A stretch of DNA of 22,277 nucleotides from Holophagaceae bacterium (GTDB lineage Bacteria > Acidobacteriota > Holophagae > Holophagales > Holophagaceae), in assembly GCA_003158505.1 (NCBI GenBank), contig PMJK01000014.1, positions 1 through 22,277 of the forward strand. The letters are read 5' to 3'. Numbering within the stretch: position 1 is the stretch's first letter; every line of letters begins with the position of its first letter. The position numbers and the translations under genes were made by a program. Positions 1-7,501 of this stretch are shown in pieces. Below the pieces are notes generated by a model. The model was not told the DNA's origin and did no database searches. It was given only the letters and a program-made list of their open reading frames with translations.

Positions 1-211
1 GGACTGGCCCTGGCCCCAGCAGGTCTGCGGGATGAACTGCCACGCGCCCGAGGAAGTCCAGCAGCGCATCCTCGAACACGAACTCATCCACTACAAGCTT
101 TGGATGGACCGCGAAAAGGACTGGGGCCACAGCGAGCGGTTCCGCCGCCTCGCCTTCGAAGCCTTCGGGCACCAGAGCATCACTCACGGAATCGGAACGG
201 AACCCGATTGA
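1..211 (+). CDS. SprT-like zinc metalloprotein, C-terminal part (5' end outside window)
   Basis: The frame is open from base 2 to the TGA at 209-211. It encodes about 69 residues that include HELIH (bases 77-91) followed by GHSERFRRLAFEAFGH. An HExxH motif followed some 12 residues later by a G-H-x-x-x-F segment is the arrangement of SprT-like (SprT/Spartan-type) metal-binding domains, in which both His of HExxH and the later His (bases 128-130) bind zinc. The start and any upstream domain lie outside the window. The usual C-terminal zinc ribbon of E. coli SprT is absent, because the protein ends shortly after the third His. Small stand-alone SprT-like proteins of this kind are common and mostly uncharacterised. 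Protease activity is therefore only inferred from the motif. Confidence 0.72.
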   Translation, partial: DWPWPQQVCGMNCHAPEEVQQRILEHELIHYKLWMDREKDWGHSERFRRLAFEAFGHQSITHGIGTEPD

Positions 212-346
212 TGCTTGGCGCGGTCTGGGCCTGATTCGCTCCCTGTGGGGCCCCGCTTCGCTGGCTCCCCCGGAGCCCGCTTCGCGACCCACATGGTCGT
301 GCGGCATCGGCTCGGAACAGGAATGATCCTCCCGGCGAGGCGGGAT
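212..346. other. Intergenic region with a closed, possibly branched hairpin (245-292)
   Basis: No gene is seen here. GTGGG (245-249) pairs with CCCAC (288-292) and encloses a perfect hairpin, GGCTCC (263-268) with GGAGCC (272-277) around a CCC loop. Two CGCTTCGC copies (254-261 and 278-285) flank that hairpin, and each could form a mini-stem with a TTC loop. There is no T tract on either strand, so this is not a standard intrinsic terminator. It lies between the convergent sprT-like gene and the 347-904 gene and could affect 3' ends. That role is a guess. Confidence 0.35.
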
Positions 347-904
347 TCAGTGGTCCGAGTGCCTCACGTTCAACACGCGGGCCGGCTGGTTGGTGTTGTA
401 GGTGACTTCCACCTTGCCGTTCTCGGCCATCTCGATCTTGGCTGCCTCCAGGAGCTTGCCCTCCCCCTTCCCGTGCGCATCCACTTCCAGGATCACCACA
501 CTCCAGGGGTAGTCGAGGGAGCGGGTCTGGTGCCAGGTTTCCTGGAAGGCGATGCGCCGGGCCGCGATCGCCACGATCCTCCGTCCCTTCCCATCGGGTT
601 TCTGCTCGACTCGCACGAAGCAGAGGGGCACCGCCATGGAGCCGGTAGTGAAGATGGCACCCATCTCGACATCCTCCAACCGCTTCATCACCGCGGCTAC
701 TCCACCGCTCTTCAATAGCGTCCGAAGGGCCTGAACCTCTTCATCAGAGGTGACCGCATCGATGCCCACGGTCAGGTAGGAGGTGCGCGTCGCGCTGGGT
801 CCATAGAGACGCAATAGGTTTCCGGTATACCGATCCTTGAATCCATCGGCCACAAGCGGAAGGGTAAAGGTCAGGGTCAGGGCAGCAACGACCGTTCGGA
901 ACAT
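347..904 (-). CDS. Hypothetical secreted protein, 185 aa
   Basis: I do not recognise the family. The reading frame is open further upstream to 1126, but I start it at the ATG at 904. That ATG is preceded by a good GGAGG Shine-Dalgarno and begins a short hydrophobic signal-peptide-like stretch (MFRTVVAALTLTFTLPLVADG). The longer version would overlap most of the start region of the divergent HAD gene. The mature part has a charged middle and a C-terminus of alternating beta-like segments (SVVILEVDAHGKGEGKLLEA, KIEMAENGKVEVTYNTN). There are no catalytic motifs, membrane segments beyond the signal, or paired cysteines. It is probably a periplasmic or exported protein. It is divergent from the nucleotidase and the two starts are only some 33 bp apart. 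Confidence 0.72.
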   Translation of the reverse strand: MFRTVVAALTLTFTLPLVADGFKDRYTGNLLRLYGPSATRTSYLTVGIDAVTSDEEVQALRTLLKSGGVAAVMKRLEDVEMGAIFTTGSMAVPLCFVRVEQKPDGKGRRIVAIAARRIAFQETWHQTRSLDYPWSVVILEVDAHGKGEGKLLEAAKIEMAENGKVEVTYNTNQPARVLNVRHSDH

Positions 905-937
905 AGAACCTCCGGGCTTCACAAAGGAATTTACCAG

Positions 938-2464
938 ATGAGAGTATGGGCAGGTGACGACTATCCCTGGGAGTACACTCCACCCATGATGTCCTGGGAT
1001 CCCACATTGCTTGCCACCCCGCCCATGATGGATGTGGATGACCGGCTGCCGCCGGGGCATAAGCTCTATGCGCTGCGCACGCTGCCCATGGGCGAGATCA
1101 AGGCCGTGGGCTTTGACATGGACCACACCTTGGCCCGGTACCGCTCGCCTGAGCTCGACGAGCTGGCCTTCAAGAAATCAGCGCGGCTGCTGGTGCGGGA
1201 CCGGGGCTATTCGCCCTGGTTGCTGGAGGTCGATTACGACCCCGCCTTCGCCGTGCGGGGCCTGGTGCTCGACGGGCTCCGGGGCAACCTGCTGAAACTC
1301 AACCGGGAACGCCAGGTGGTGAGGGCCTGCCATGGAAGCCGGGCACTGTCGCGCCCAGAGTTTGAAGCCGTCTACAGCCGGCGGCGCCTGTCCACGGCCG
1401 CCAAGGGCTTCCGCAATATCGATACCCTCTTCGAACTTCCCGAGAGCCACCTCTACGCCCGGATGGTGGATGGCTTGGACCGGGGCCTGCTGAAGGCCGA
1501 GAACTACCTTGAACTCTTTCACGATGTGCGCTGGGCCATTGACACGGCCCACCGGAACGGCGAGATGAAGGCGGAGATCCTCCATCACCGGGATTTCTTC
1601 ATTGCGCGGGATCCCCAGTTGGCCCTGGCCTTGGACCGGCTCAAGCGGGGGGGCAAGAAACTCTTCCTCCTTACCAACAGCGACTGGTCCTTCACGGACG
1701 GCGTGCTGGGCCACCTGCTCAACGGCCAGGATGAAGCCCGCCTGCACTGGACGGACTACTTCGACCTCATGGTGGTCAGCAGCCGCAAGCCCCTGTTCTT
1801 CACGGACACGCCGGAGGCCGTGGCCCTCGGCCATCCCAACGCCTTCTCCGGCGGCCACACGGCCTGGCTGGAGGCCCGGCTGCAGGCTGAAGGCGAGCAG
1901 ATCCTCTACGTGGGGGACCACATTTATGGCGATGTGCTCCGGTCCAAGAAGAACGCCTCCTGGCGCACCCTGCTGCTGGTCCCGGAACTGGAGCGGGAAC
2001 TGAAGCTGCTGGAAGCCAAGAGCCCCGACCTCCGGGAGCTGTTCCGGCTGGAGACCGCCCGCCGCCGGGCGCAGCGCCGGGCCTCGGTGCTCCAGGATCA
2101 ATGGAACCGGAACCGCGCCCGCCGCCATGTGCTGGGCCCCCGCCTCAGCACCGAGGCCATGGCCGCCCTGGACCATGAAGCCGCGCAACTGGCCCTCAGC
2201 GCCGAGGCCCTGCATCAGCGGGTGAACCTCCTCACCCTGGAGACCCGAGGCCTGCTGAGTGTCGTGGAAGCCGCCTTCAACCCGATGTGGGGGCCCATGT
2301 TCCGGGATCGGGACGAGCAGACCCGCTTTGCGGACCAGATCCAGCAGTTCGCCTGCGCCTACACGGGCCGGGTCGAGAACCTCTACATGGTGGATCCCCA
2401 GGCCACGGTCTATGCCCCGGTGCCGACCCTCCCCCACGAGCGCCGGGAGATGGTCAAAGGCTGA
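938..2464 (+). CDS. HAD-IG family 5'-nucleotidase (cytosolic purine 5'-nucleotidase type)
   Basis: This 508-aa protein carries all HAD phosphatase motifs in order: FDMDHTLARY (nucleophile D60, acid/base D62), LLTNSDWSFTD (244-254, motif II), SSRKPLFF (motif III lysine near 284) and YVGDHIYGDV (324-333, motif IV acids). The large insertion between motifs I and II and the overall size match the HAD-IG/NT5C2-like 5'-nucleotidase family, which hydrolyses purine nucleoside monophosphates in the cytosol. There is no signal peptide. I chose the ATG at 938 because AAGGA lies 9 nt upstream. ATGs at 986 and 989, with GGGAG 12 nt away, are alternatives and would remove 16 or 17 poorly conserved-looking residues. 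The 3' end overlaps the convergent aminotransferase gene by 11 bp. Substrate preference cannot be read from the sequence. Confidence 0.88.
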   Translation: MRVWAGDDYPWEYTPPMMSWDPTLLATPPMMDVDDRLPPGHKLYALRTLPMGEIKAVGFDMDHTLARYRSPELDELAFKKSARLLVRDRGYSPWLLEVDYDPAFAVRGLVLDGLRGNLLKLNRERQVVRACHGSRALSRPEFEAVYSRRRLSTAAKGFRNIDTLFELPESHLYARMVDGLDRGLLKAENYLELFHDVRWAIDTAHRNGEMKAEILHHRDFFIARDPQLALALDRLKRGGKKLFLLTNSDWSFTDGVLGHLLNGQDEARLHWTDYFDLMVVSSRKPLFFTDTPEAVALGHPNAFSGGHTAWLEARLQAEGEQILYVGDHIYGDVLRSKKNASWRTLLLVPELERELKLLEAKSPDLRELFRLETARRRAQRRASVLQDQWNRNRARRHVLGPRLSTEAMAALDHEAAQLALSAEALHQRVNLLTLETRGLLSVVEAAFNPMWGPMFRDRDEQTRFADQIQQFACAYTGRVENLYMVDPQATVYAPVPTLPHERREMVKG

Positions 2465-3656
2465 CCCTGGCCGCGGCGATGACGTGCTTGATGGCGGTCA
2501 CCACCTGGTCCTGGTCGGCCTCGGTCAGACCGGGCCAGAGGGGCAGGCTCAGGAGGCGTTCGCCGCTCCACTCCGCATGGGGAAGGCCGTCCTTCGGCAG
2601 GTGCGAAGGGTGGGCCGCGTAGAAGTCGCGGTACCAGGGATGGACATGGGCCGGGCGGTAGTGGATGCCCGTGCCGATGTTCTCCTCCTTCAGGGCCGCC
2701 ACAAAGGCATCGCGGTCCAGCCCCACCTTCTCCGGGTGGATGCGCAGCACGAAGAGGTGGAAGCAGTGGCCGTGGTCGGCGTCGCCGGGCCAGGGCAGCA
2801 TGACCTCATCCACATCCTTCAGCAGTTCCAGGTAGCGGTGGAAGAGCACGCCGCGCCGGACGTTGAAGCCGTCCAGCTTGGCGATCTGATGGAGGCCCAT
2901 GGCCGCCTGGAGGTCCATGAAATTGGCCTTGCGGCCGGGCTCGAAGACCTCGGTGTGCGGGCTGCCCTCCTTGGCGAAGCGTTTCCAGGCGTCCCGGTCG
3001 ATGCCGTGGAAGCGGAGGCGCTTGATGCGGCTTTCGTACTCGTCATTGAAGAAGGCGATGGCCCCGCCCTCGCCGGTGGTCATGTTCTTGTTCGGATGGA
3101 AACTGTAGACGCTCATGACCGAGCGAGGATTGCCGCCGATCTTGGTGCCCTTGTACCGGGCGCCCATGGCCTGGGCGGCATCCTCGACGACCCAGAGGCC
3201 ATGCTTTTCCGCGACGGCCCAGATCTCGGCCATGGAACAGGGCAGGCCCGTAAGGTGCACAGGGATGATGCCCCTGGTGCGGGGCGTGATGGCGGCCTCG
3301 ATCTTCGCGGGATCGATGTTCAGCGTGACGGGATCGATGTCCACCAGCACCGGCACGCCCCCCTGCAGCACCACCGTGCTGAGGGTGCTCACCCAGGTCA
3401 GGGAGGTGGTGATCACCTCGTCGCCGGGCTGCAGGTGCAGCACCTGCATGGTGATCTCCTGGGCCGTGGTGGCGCTGTTCATGGCCAGGCAGTGGGGCAC
3501 GCCGTTGTAGACCTTCAGGGCCTCCTCAAACTTCGCCGACTTGGGACCGGTCGTGATCCACCCGCTGTGGATGGTGTCGATGATTTCCGCGATCTCCTCC
3601 TCGCCCACCATGGGGCGCGTGAAGGGGAGGAAGTCCGGGCGGCGGACATAGGTCAT
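2454..3656 (-). CDS. DegT/DnrJ/EryC1/StrS (ArnB-like) PLP-dependent sugar aminotransferase
   Basis: This 400-aa protein has the ArnB-like N-terminus (FLPFTRPMVGEEEI, SGWITTGPKSAKFEEAL), the cofactor segment VVEDAAQAMGARYKG (D159 expected to contact the PLP ring nitrogen) and the Schiff-base lysine in FHPNKNMTTGEGG (K190). The family transfers an amino group, usually from glutamate, to keto-sugar nucleotides for LPS, glycan or antibiotic sugars. The start ATG at 3656 has GGAG close upstream. No other sugar-nucleotide gene is in the window, so the pathway is unknown. Similarity to ArnB is high in the N-terminal half, but without the rest of an arn cluster a lipid A L-Ara4N role should not be assumed. 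The gene is transcribed toward the HAD nucleotidase and overlaps its tail. Confidence 0.9.
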   Translation of the reverse strand: MTYVRRPDFLPFTRPMVGEEEIAEIIDTIHSGWITTGPKSAKFEEALKVYNGVPHCLAMNSATTAQEITMQVLHLQPGDEVITTSLTWVSTLSTVVLQGGVPVLVDIDPVTLNIDPAKIEAAITPRTRGIIPVHLTGLPCSMAEIWAVAEKHGLWVVEDAAQAMGARYKGTKIGGNPRSVMSVYSFHPNKNMTTGEGGAIAFFNDEYESRIKRLRFHGIDRDAWKRFAKEGSPHTEVFEPGRKANFMDLQAAMGLHQIAKLDGFNVRRGVLFHRYLELLKDVDEVMLPWPGDADHGHCFHLFVLRIHPEKVGLDRDAFVAALKEENIGTGIHYRPAHVHPWYRDFYAAHPSHLPKDGLPHAEWSGERLLSLPLWPGLTEADQDQVVTAIKHVIAAARVSL

Positions 3657-3720
3657 GGAAGCTCCGCGAAAACGACCATTGTATCCGGCCGATGGTGGCC
3701 TCGTTTCCGCCAGAACAGAC

Positions 3721-3747
3721 CACCGGCGGGCGCTGGGCCCGCCGGTG
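3721..3747 (-). terminator. Perfect 11-bp hairpin after the EXORDIUM-like gene
   Basis: CACCGGCGGGC (3721-3731) pairs perfectly with GCCCGCCGGTG (3737-3747) around GCTGG. It starts about 20 bp beyond the stop of the gene at 3769-4701. The minus strand continues with GTCTGTTCTG, which is only moderately T-rich. It is therefore a likely transcription end or 3'-stabilising hairpin rather than a textbook intrinsic terminator. Confidence 0.6.
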
Positions 3748-3768
3748 TGTGCTTTAGCGATGAATCGG

Positions 3769-4701
3769 CTACTGCATCAGACAGTACTGGCTGCTGCCGA
3801 CGAACTTCACGTTGCGCTGGATGAGGTAGTTCCGGGCACCCAGGGTCACGTTGTAATAGGCCCCGTTTGAGCCCAGGGTGCTGGTGCCGAAGGTCCAGGC
3901 ACAGTCGTCGCCATTCTCGTAACCGGTGCGGGCATACCAGGTCGCGCCATCAGGATCCGTGGTGGCCTCCTCGAGTTCATGGGCCATGACGGAAACCATG
4001 CCATCCACGCCGGCATTGCCGTTGGGGCCGATGCTCTGAGCGGCGCAAGAGGTGATGCAGCGGGCCGCATTGCCGACAAAGGCGTAGCGGTGGTTGGAGC
4101 CGTTGATGGTACCCCAGGAGTGCCACCCGCAGTACTGAGTGCAGAAGCCCGAGGCCTCGTTGACGTCCGAAGAAGTCAGCACGAAGTAGATGCCGTTGGC
4201 GTCGTTCGGCAAGGCCCCGCCTGTAATGGCATTCGCCACGATGGTCTGGATGTTGGCGTCCGAAAGGCTGGCACCGTAAGGGTAGGCGACGCTGGTGGCG
4301 CCACCGTAGGAGACATTGCCCGTGATGCCCGAGCCGGTGTAGGTCGAATTGATCTTGTAGTAGGGGGAGCCGCCGATGGCGTGGAAGAAGTCGACGATGA
4401 TCTGCTGACCGGCGGCGGTATCGGTGCCATTGCCCTGGGCCCAGTTGCCGTACCAGATCACGTAGGCCGATGGCGTAGTGATGACCTGACCGCCGTGGTT
4501 CGTGAGTTTGCTTCTGGAACTCAGGGCCGCGGTGGAGCCCACGGTGGGGGCGTAGCTGGAGGCGGCATTCATCCGGTGGTGGATGATCTCGCTCCCATTT
4601 TCGGAATAGTGGAAAGCGCGTTCTTCCTGCGCAAAGGCAGCTGGCGCGGCGAGACCGGCCAGGAGAACGGCGGCGAGGTGGAGCCGAGTGAGGGTTTTCA
4701 T
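3769..4701 (-). CDS. Secreted EXORDIUM / phosphate-induced protein 1 (Phi-1) family protein
   Basis: This 310-aa protein opens with a clear signal peptide (MKTLTRLHLAAVLLAGLAAPAAFA, cleavage near 24/25). The mature part has the landmarks of the EXORDIUM/Phi-1 family best known from plants: VIWYGNW (about 83-89), a segment ending in PYYKINSTYTG, YFVLTSSDV, a Cys-rich GFCTQYCGWHSWG block, the signature VSVMAHELEEATTDPDGATWY, and NYLIQRN near the C-terminus. In plants these apoplastic proteins are linked to growth and carbon status. No biochemical activity is established, and a bacterial role is unknown. Four pairs of cysteines suggest disulfides, which fits export. The divergent neighbour is a DsbA-like thiol oxidoreductase. 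AGGAG lies 4 nt before the ATG. Family assignment is strong and function is open. Confidence 0.85.
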   Translation of the reverse strand: MKTLTRLHLAAVLLAGLAAPAAFAQEERAFHYSENGSEIIHHRMNAASSYAPTVGSTAALSSRSKLTNHGGQVITTPSAYVIWYGNWAQGNGTDTAAGQQIIVDFFHAIGGSPYYKINSTYTGSGITGNVSYGGATSVAYPYGASLSDANIQTIVANAITGGALPNDANGIYFVLTSSDVNEASGFCTQYCGWHSWGTINGSNHRYAFVGNAARCITSCAAQSIGPNGNAGVDGMVSVMAHELEEATTDPDGATWYARTGYENGDDCAWTFGTSTLGSNGAYYNVTLGARNYLIQRNVKFVGSSQYCLMQ

Positions 4702-4762
4702 GGTGCTCCTACAAAAGATGAGGTGGGAGGAGGGGGGTGGCCCCGAAGGAGCGGCCCCGTGG

Positions 4763-4785
4763 AAAAAAGGCGGCAGAAAGCCCCC
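4763..4785 (-). terminator. Possible leader terminator/attenuator ahead of the EXORDIUM-like gene
   Basis: On the minus strand GGGGGC, loop TTTCT and GCCGCC form a six-pair stem with one G-G mismatch, immediately followed by TTTTTT (the complement of A4763-4768). It lies about 60 nt before the start codon, inside the presumed leader. The stem is short, so its strength as a terminator is uncertain. The T6 run in a GC-rich context is what makes it notable. Confidence 0.35.
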
Positions 4786-4885
4786 ATCACCCGAGAAGGC
4801 GTGGGAGCAGGCGAAGGGATCGGGAATCGGTTTTCAGGAATGCCGGAGATCCGAGGGGCCCAGACTAAAAGAACGTTTGGACAGG

Positions 4886-4914
4886 AGTCTAGGCATTGAT
4901 ATGGTGTCTCACAA
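4886..4914 (-). promoter_or_regulatory. Candidate sigma70-type promoter for the EXORDIUM-like gene
   Basis: On the minus strand TTGTGA (complement of 4909-4914) and TAGACT (complement of 4886-4891) are separated by exactly 17 bp, with 4 of 6 matches in each box. Transcription would begin near 4879 and give a leader of about 178 nt. The AT-rich sequence just upstream could act as an UP element. Confidence 0.33.
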
Positions 4915-5073
4915 CATGTTAATTTTTGTCGATTTCAGACACTGCATCATCTTTAATTGGATAAACAAGATCAATTATTCGAATCTAGAATCAATAAACA
5001 CGTGAAAACGATTAAGCTATCCTGGATGATGTTTCTATTGTTGGCTTCTTTCACGGACTGACAGGAATTTCGC

Positions 5074-5904
5074 ATGCACCCTCTCCGTCTCGTGCCTTGG
5101 ATCGCCATCGGCTGCCTCCTGGCGTTCGCCTCCTCCGGTCTCGGGGCACAGCCGCAACCTGAATCCCAGAAGAGGCGCCCTGGGACTTCCCTGCAGGCGC
5201 AGATCGACAGCCTGCGGGAGGGGCAGGAGAAGCTTCAGCAGGAGTTGGAAGGGCTCAAGGCCCTGCTCGAGGAAAGGGCTGTCCGGGTGGACGCCCCGGT
5301 GGCCGCCAGACCCCAGGAGGCGATCACGTTGAATGTCTTCGGCGAGCCCTTCAAGGGCTCCGCTGGAGCTCATGTGGCGATCCTCGAATACTCGGATTTC
5401 GACTGTTCCTTCTGTGCGAAATACGCCACCGAGATCTTCCCCCTCATCGACCACGCCTATATCCAGTCTGGCCAGGTGAAGTACTTCTTCCGGGATCTGC
5501 CGGGCCCCGAACACTTGAACGCCCTGTTCAAGGCGCGAGTCGCGCGATGCGCCGGCGAGCAGGATCAATTCTGGGGGGCCCATGACCGGCTCTTCAGGGA
5601 CCAGCGCCCCTTCGACGGCCCCGGACTGACCGCCTTCGGCAAAGCCCTGGGCCTGGACTGGGAGCGATTCAACACCTGCATCACCAGTGACCGGTACCTG
5701 GAAGCCATCCAGCGGAGCGCCAAGGGCGCCTCGCGGATGCGGATCAATGGCACTCCGGCCTTCCTCATCGGCACCCTGAGTGAAGACGGAACCGTGCTGA
5801 AGGCGGTCAAGGTCTTCCTCGGCGCCGAATCCTTCCAGGCCTTTCGAAGCGTGCTGGATGACCTTCTCAACCCTGCCGAGGCACCGGCCCAGAAACAGGA
5901 TTGA
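5074..5904 (+). CDS. DsbA/BdbD-like periplasmic thioredoxin-fold protein
   Basis: This 276-aa protein has an N-terminal signal peptide or anchor (residues 1-25), then a charged Gln/Glu/Leu-rich coiled-coil stretch (about 38-68, LQAQIDSLREGQEKLQQELE). A thioredoxin fold begins near residue 85. The redox motif is DCSFCAK (CSFC, 111-114), preceded by the typical EYSDFDC. The cis-proline loop is NGTPAFLIG. This layout matches DsbA-family oxidoreductases (Thioredoxin_4/DSBA domain) that form or isomerise disulfides in exported proteins. The start is supported by CAGGA 8 nt upstream of the ATG. The coiled coil suggests oligomerisation or partner binding, but that is inference. It is divergent from a Cys-rich secreted protein that could be a client. 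Confidence 0.87.
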   Translation: MHPLRLVPWIAIGCLLAFASSGLGAQPQPESQKRRPGTSLQAQIDSLREGQEKLQQELEGLKALLEERAVRVDAPVAARPQEAITLNVFGEPFKGSAGAHVAILEYSDFDCSFCAKYATEIFPLIDHAYIQSGQVKYFFRDLPGPEHLNALFKARVARCAGEQDQFWGAHDRLFRDQRPFDGPGLTAFGKALGLDWERFNTCITSDRYLEAIQRSAKGASRMRINGTPAFLIGTLSEDGTVLKAVKVFLGAESFQAFRSVLDDLLNPAEAPAQKQD

Positions 5905-5944
5905 GCGAACCCGGCAAACCGAAGGGCTCCGCAGCTCTCAAGTG

Positions 5945-5971
5945 TCGCCAATTCCGCACCGGGAATAGCGA
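5945..5971. terminator. Hairpin between convergent genes
   Basis: TCGC (5945-5948) pairs with GCGA (5968-5971) and ATTCC (5951-5955) with GGAAT (5962-5966). The stem is interrupted by a small asymmetric internal loop. It sits midway between the stops of the DsbA-like gene (5904) and the GAF kinase (5991). No T tract follows on either strand, so a bidirectional terminator role is only suggested by its position. Confidence 0.3.
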
Positions 5972-5990
5972 CCCGCCAGAGCCTCTTCGA

Positions 5991-7436
5991 TCAAGCGATG
6001 GGCATGGTGATCCGCAGAGTGCTACCGGTGCCGAGCCCATCGCTGCTCAGGCTGATGGTGCCACCCATCATCTCCATCAGGTGTTTGCTGATGACGAGGC
6101 CCAGGCCTGTGCCTCCATACTCCCGGCTGTGCCCACCTTCGGCCTGGGCGAATTTCTGGAAGAGCCGGACCTGGGCCTCCTGGCTCACGCCAATGCCAGT
6201 GTCCACGACGAGCAGGGCGACAAGACCGGGGTGGCGTTCCACCTGCACGGCGACGCTGCCTTCCTTGGTGAACTTGAGGGCATTCGAAAGCAGGTTGAGC
6301 AGCACCTGCTTGAGCCGGCTCGGATCCACCACCACTTCAGGGATGCCACTCATGTCAGGCCAGAACAGTTCCACATCCATCCTGCGGGGATAGGCCTCGG
6401 CGATGGGTTTCACCTCGTCCAGCAGCACCGCGAGGCTGAAGGGTTCAGGATGGACCTCAAGTTTCCCGGATTCGATCTTGGCCAGATCCAGGATGTCGTT
6501 CAGAAGCCCCAGCAGATGCTGGCCTGAAGTGTAGCTGTCCTGCAGCATGGACCGCATCTCCTCGGCATCGTCGTAGAGGCCGTCCATGACGAGGCGCGTG
6601 AAGCCAAGGATGCCGGTAAGCGGGGTACGGAGTTCATGGCTGGTGAGGGCCAAGAACTCACTCTTCAACTGGTCAGCCTCCCGCAATGCATCGTTGACGC
6701 GCTCCAGCTCGATTGCCTGGCGCTGGAGTGCATCGCGCTGCTGGGACAGATCCCGGAACAGCCAGGCGTTGTAGAGGGAGATGGCCGCCTGCCGCTGGAG
6801 GATGGTGATGGAATCGAGATCCTCTTCCTCCCATCGGCGATCCGCAGGCAGGGCCAGAATGGCGAAACCCAGCAAGAGGAGCTGGTGCTCGAAGGGGATG
6901 AAAAACAGCTGTGATCCGTCCACGCCGCGCAGGACCCGAAGAATGGCATCATCGCAGCTGGGATCCAGCCACTGGCTCTGGAAAAGAACCAGTGGCGTGC
7001 CCGGGAAAGGGTTCGGAGCTGGCAGTCGCATCGGGGACCATTCGGGTCTCGTAAGGCCCGTCCCGTCCTTGGGAATGTACCCGGCGCCCCCGTCCTCCAG
7101 CGTCCAAACCACCGCACGCTGGCAGTGGAATTCCTGGGTCAGGACATCGAGCACCACGCTGACGACCTGCCCCCCCTTGGAGGTGGCGGCCAGGATCTCA
7201 GACACCTGCTGAAGCACCTGCATCTGGTGAGAGCGGCGGCCCAGCTTGGTCCGCAGCTCCCGGGTCTCCTGCATGGCCTGGGTGAGCTGGCGCTGGGTCT
7301 GCATGAGTTCTGCCAGCATCTCGGAACCCTGGGGCCGCTGGGGCTGGGCCCCAGGCACCTGCTTCGGCCCGGAGCTGGCCTTGGTGGGCAGGGAGGTCTG
7401 GTGGGGACCAGAGGATGGGTTAGGATCGGCGGACAT
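5991..7436 (-). CDS. Soluble GAF-domain sensor histidine kinase
   Basis: This 481-aa protein has no membrane segment. Residues 1-38 are a Pro/Ser/Gln-rich low-complexity tail, and about 38-75 a coiled coil. A GAF-like sensor domain spans about 75-225, followed by a second coiled coil at about 228-258. HisKA follows with the H box SHELRTPL (H267), then HATPase_c with NLLSNALKF (N box), DTGIGV (G1), FQKFAQAE (F box) and GGTGLGL (G2). All kinase boxes are intact, so it should autophosphorylate. There is no receiver domain, and no response regulator lies nearby. The ATG at 7436 has GGAGG only 3 nt upstream, which is tight but the best start available. It is divergent from the membrane kinase/ECF operon and shares a 65-bp control region with it. 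Confidence 0.92.
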   Translation of the reverse strand: MSADPNPSSGPHQTSLPTKASSGPKQVPGAQPQRPQGSEMLAELMQTQRQLTQAMQETRELRTKLGRRSHQMQVLQQVSEILAATSKGGQVVSVVLDVLTQEFHCQRAVVWTLEDGGAGYIPKDGTGLTRPEWSPMRLPAPNPFPGTPLVLFQSQWLDPSCDDAILRVLRGVDGSQLFFIPFEHQLLLLGFAILALPADRRWEEEDLDSITILQRQAAISLYNAWLFRDLSQQRDALQRQAIELERVNDALREADQLKSEFLALTSHELRTPLTGILGFTRLVMDGLYDDAEEMRSMLQDSYTSGQHLLGLLNDILDLAKIESGKLEVHPEPFSLAVLLDEVKPIAEAYPRRMDVELFWPDMSGIPEVVVDPSRLKQVLLNLLSNALKFTKEGSVAVQVERHPGLVALLVVDTGIGVSQEAQVRLFQKFAQAEGGHSREYGGTGLGLVISKHLMEMMGGTISLSSDGLGTGSTLRITMPIA

Positions 7437-7460
7437 GGACCTCCAGGATGGCCCCGCTTG

Positions 7461-7490
7461 GTAATACTGCCAAGAGGCCAGGTTTGTCCC
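7461..7490 (-). promoter_or_regulatory. Weak candidate promoter for the GAF kinase
   Basis: On the minus strand GGGACA (complement of 7485-7490) and TATTAC (complement of 7461-7466) are 18 bp apart, with 4 of 6 matches in each. The same short intergenic stretch must also hold the promoter of the plus-strand kinase operon. TAATAC at 7462-7467 could serve as a plus-strand -10, but I see no matching -35. Confidence 0.25.
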
Positions 7491-7501
7491 AAGATAGAGG
7501 G

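Larger units (their letters stand above)
4702..5073. other. Divergent intergenic region with AT-rich core
   Basis: These 372 bp separate the divergent exordium-like and DsbA-like genes. The part from about 4895 to 5060 is strikingly AT-rich compared with everything around it and holds runs such as TTAATTTTTG and CAATTATTCGAATC. I see no supported coding region. It probably carries promoters in both directions and upstream activating sequence. The 4702-4890 part would be the leader of the minus-strand gene. I could not pick a convincing -35/-10 pair for the plus-strand gene. Confidence 0.55.

Noticed and set aside
2454..3656. Calling the aminotransferase arnB
   Set aside because: N-terminal similarity is high, but no other L-Ara4N or sugar-nucleotide gene is nearby, so the specific symbol is not justified.
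2259..3824. 521-aa plus-strand frame across the aminotransferase
   Set aside because: Antisense shadow of a well-conserved PLP enzyme. It also runs across the end of the HAD gene in another frame.
4688..5005. 105-aa plus-strand frame in the divergent intergenic region
   Set aside because: It begins inside the antisense of the EXORDIUM-like start, changes composition halfway, and has no convincing Shine-Dalgarno or domain.
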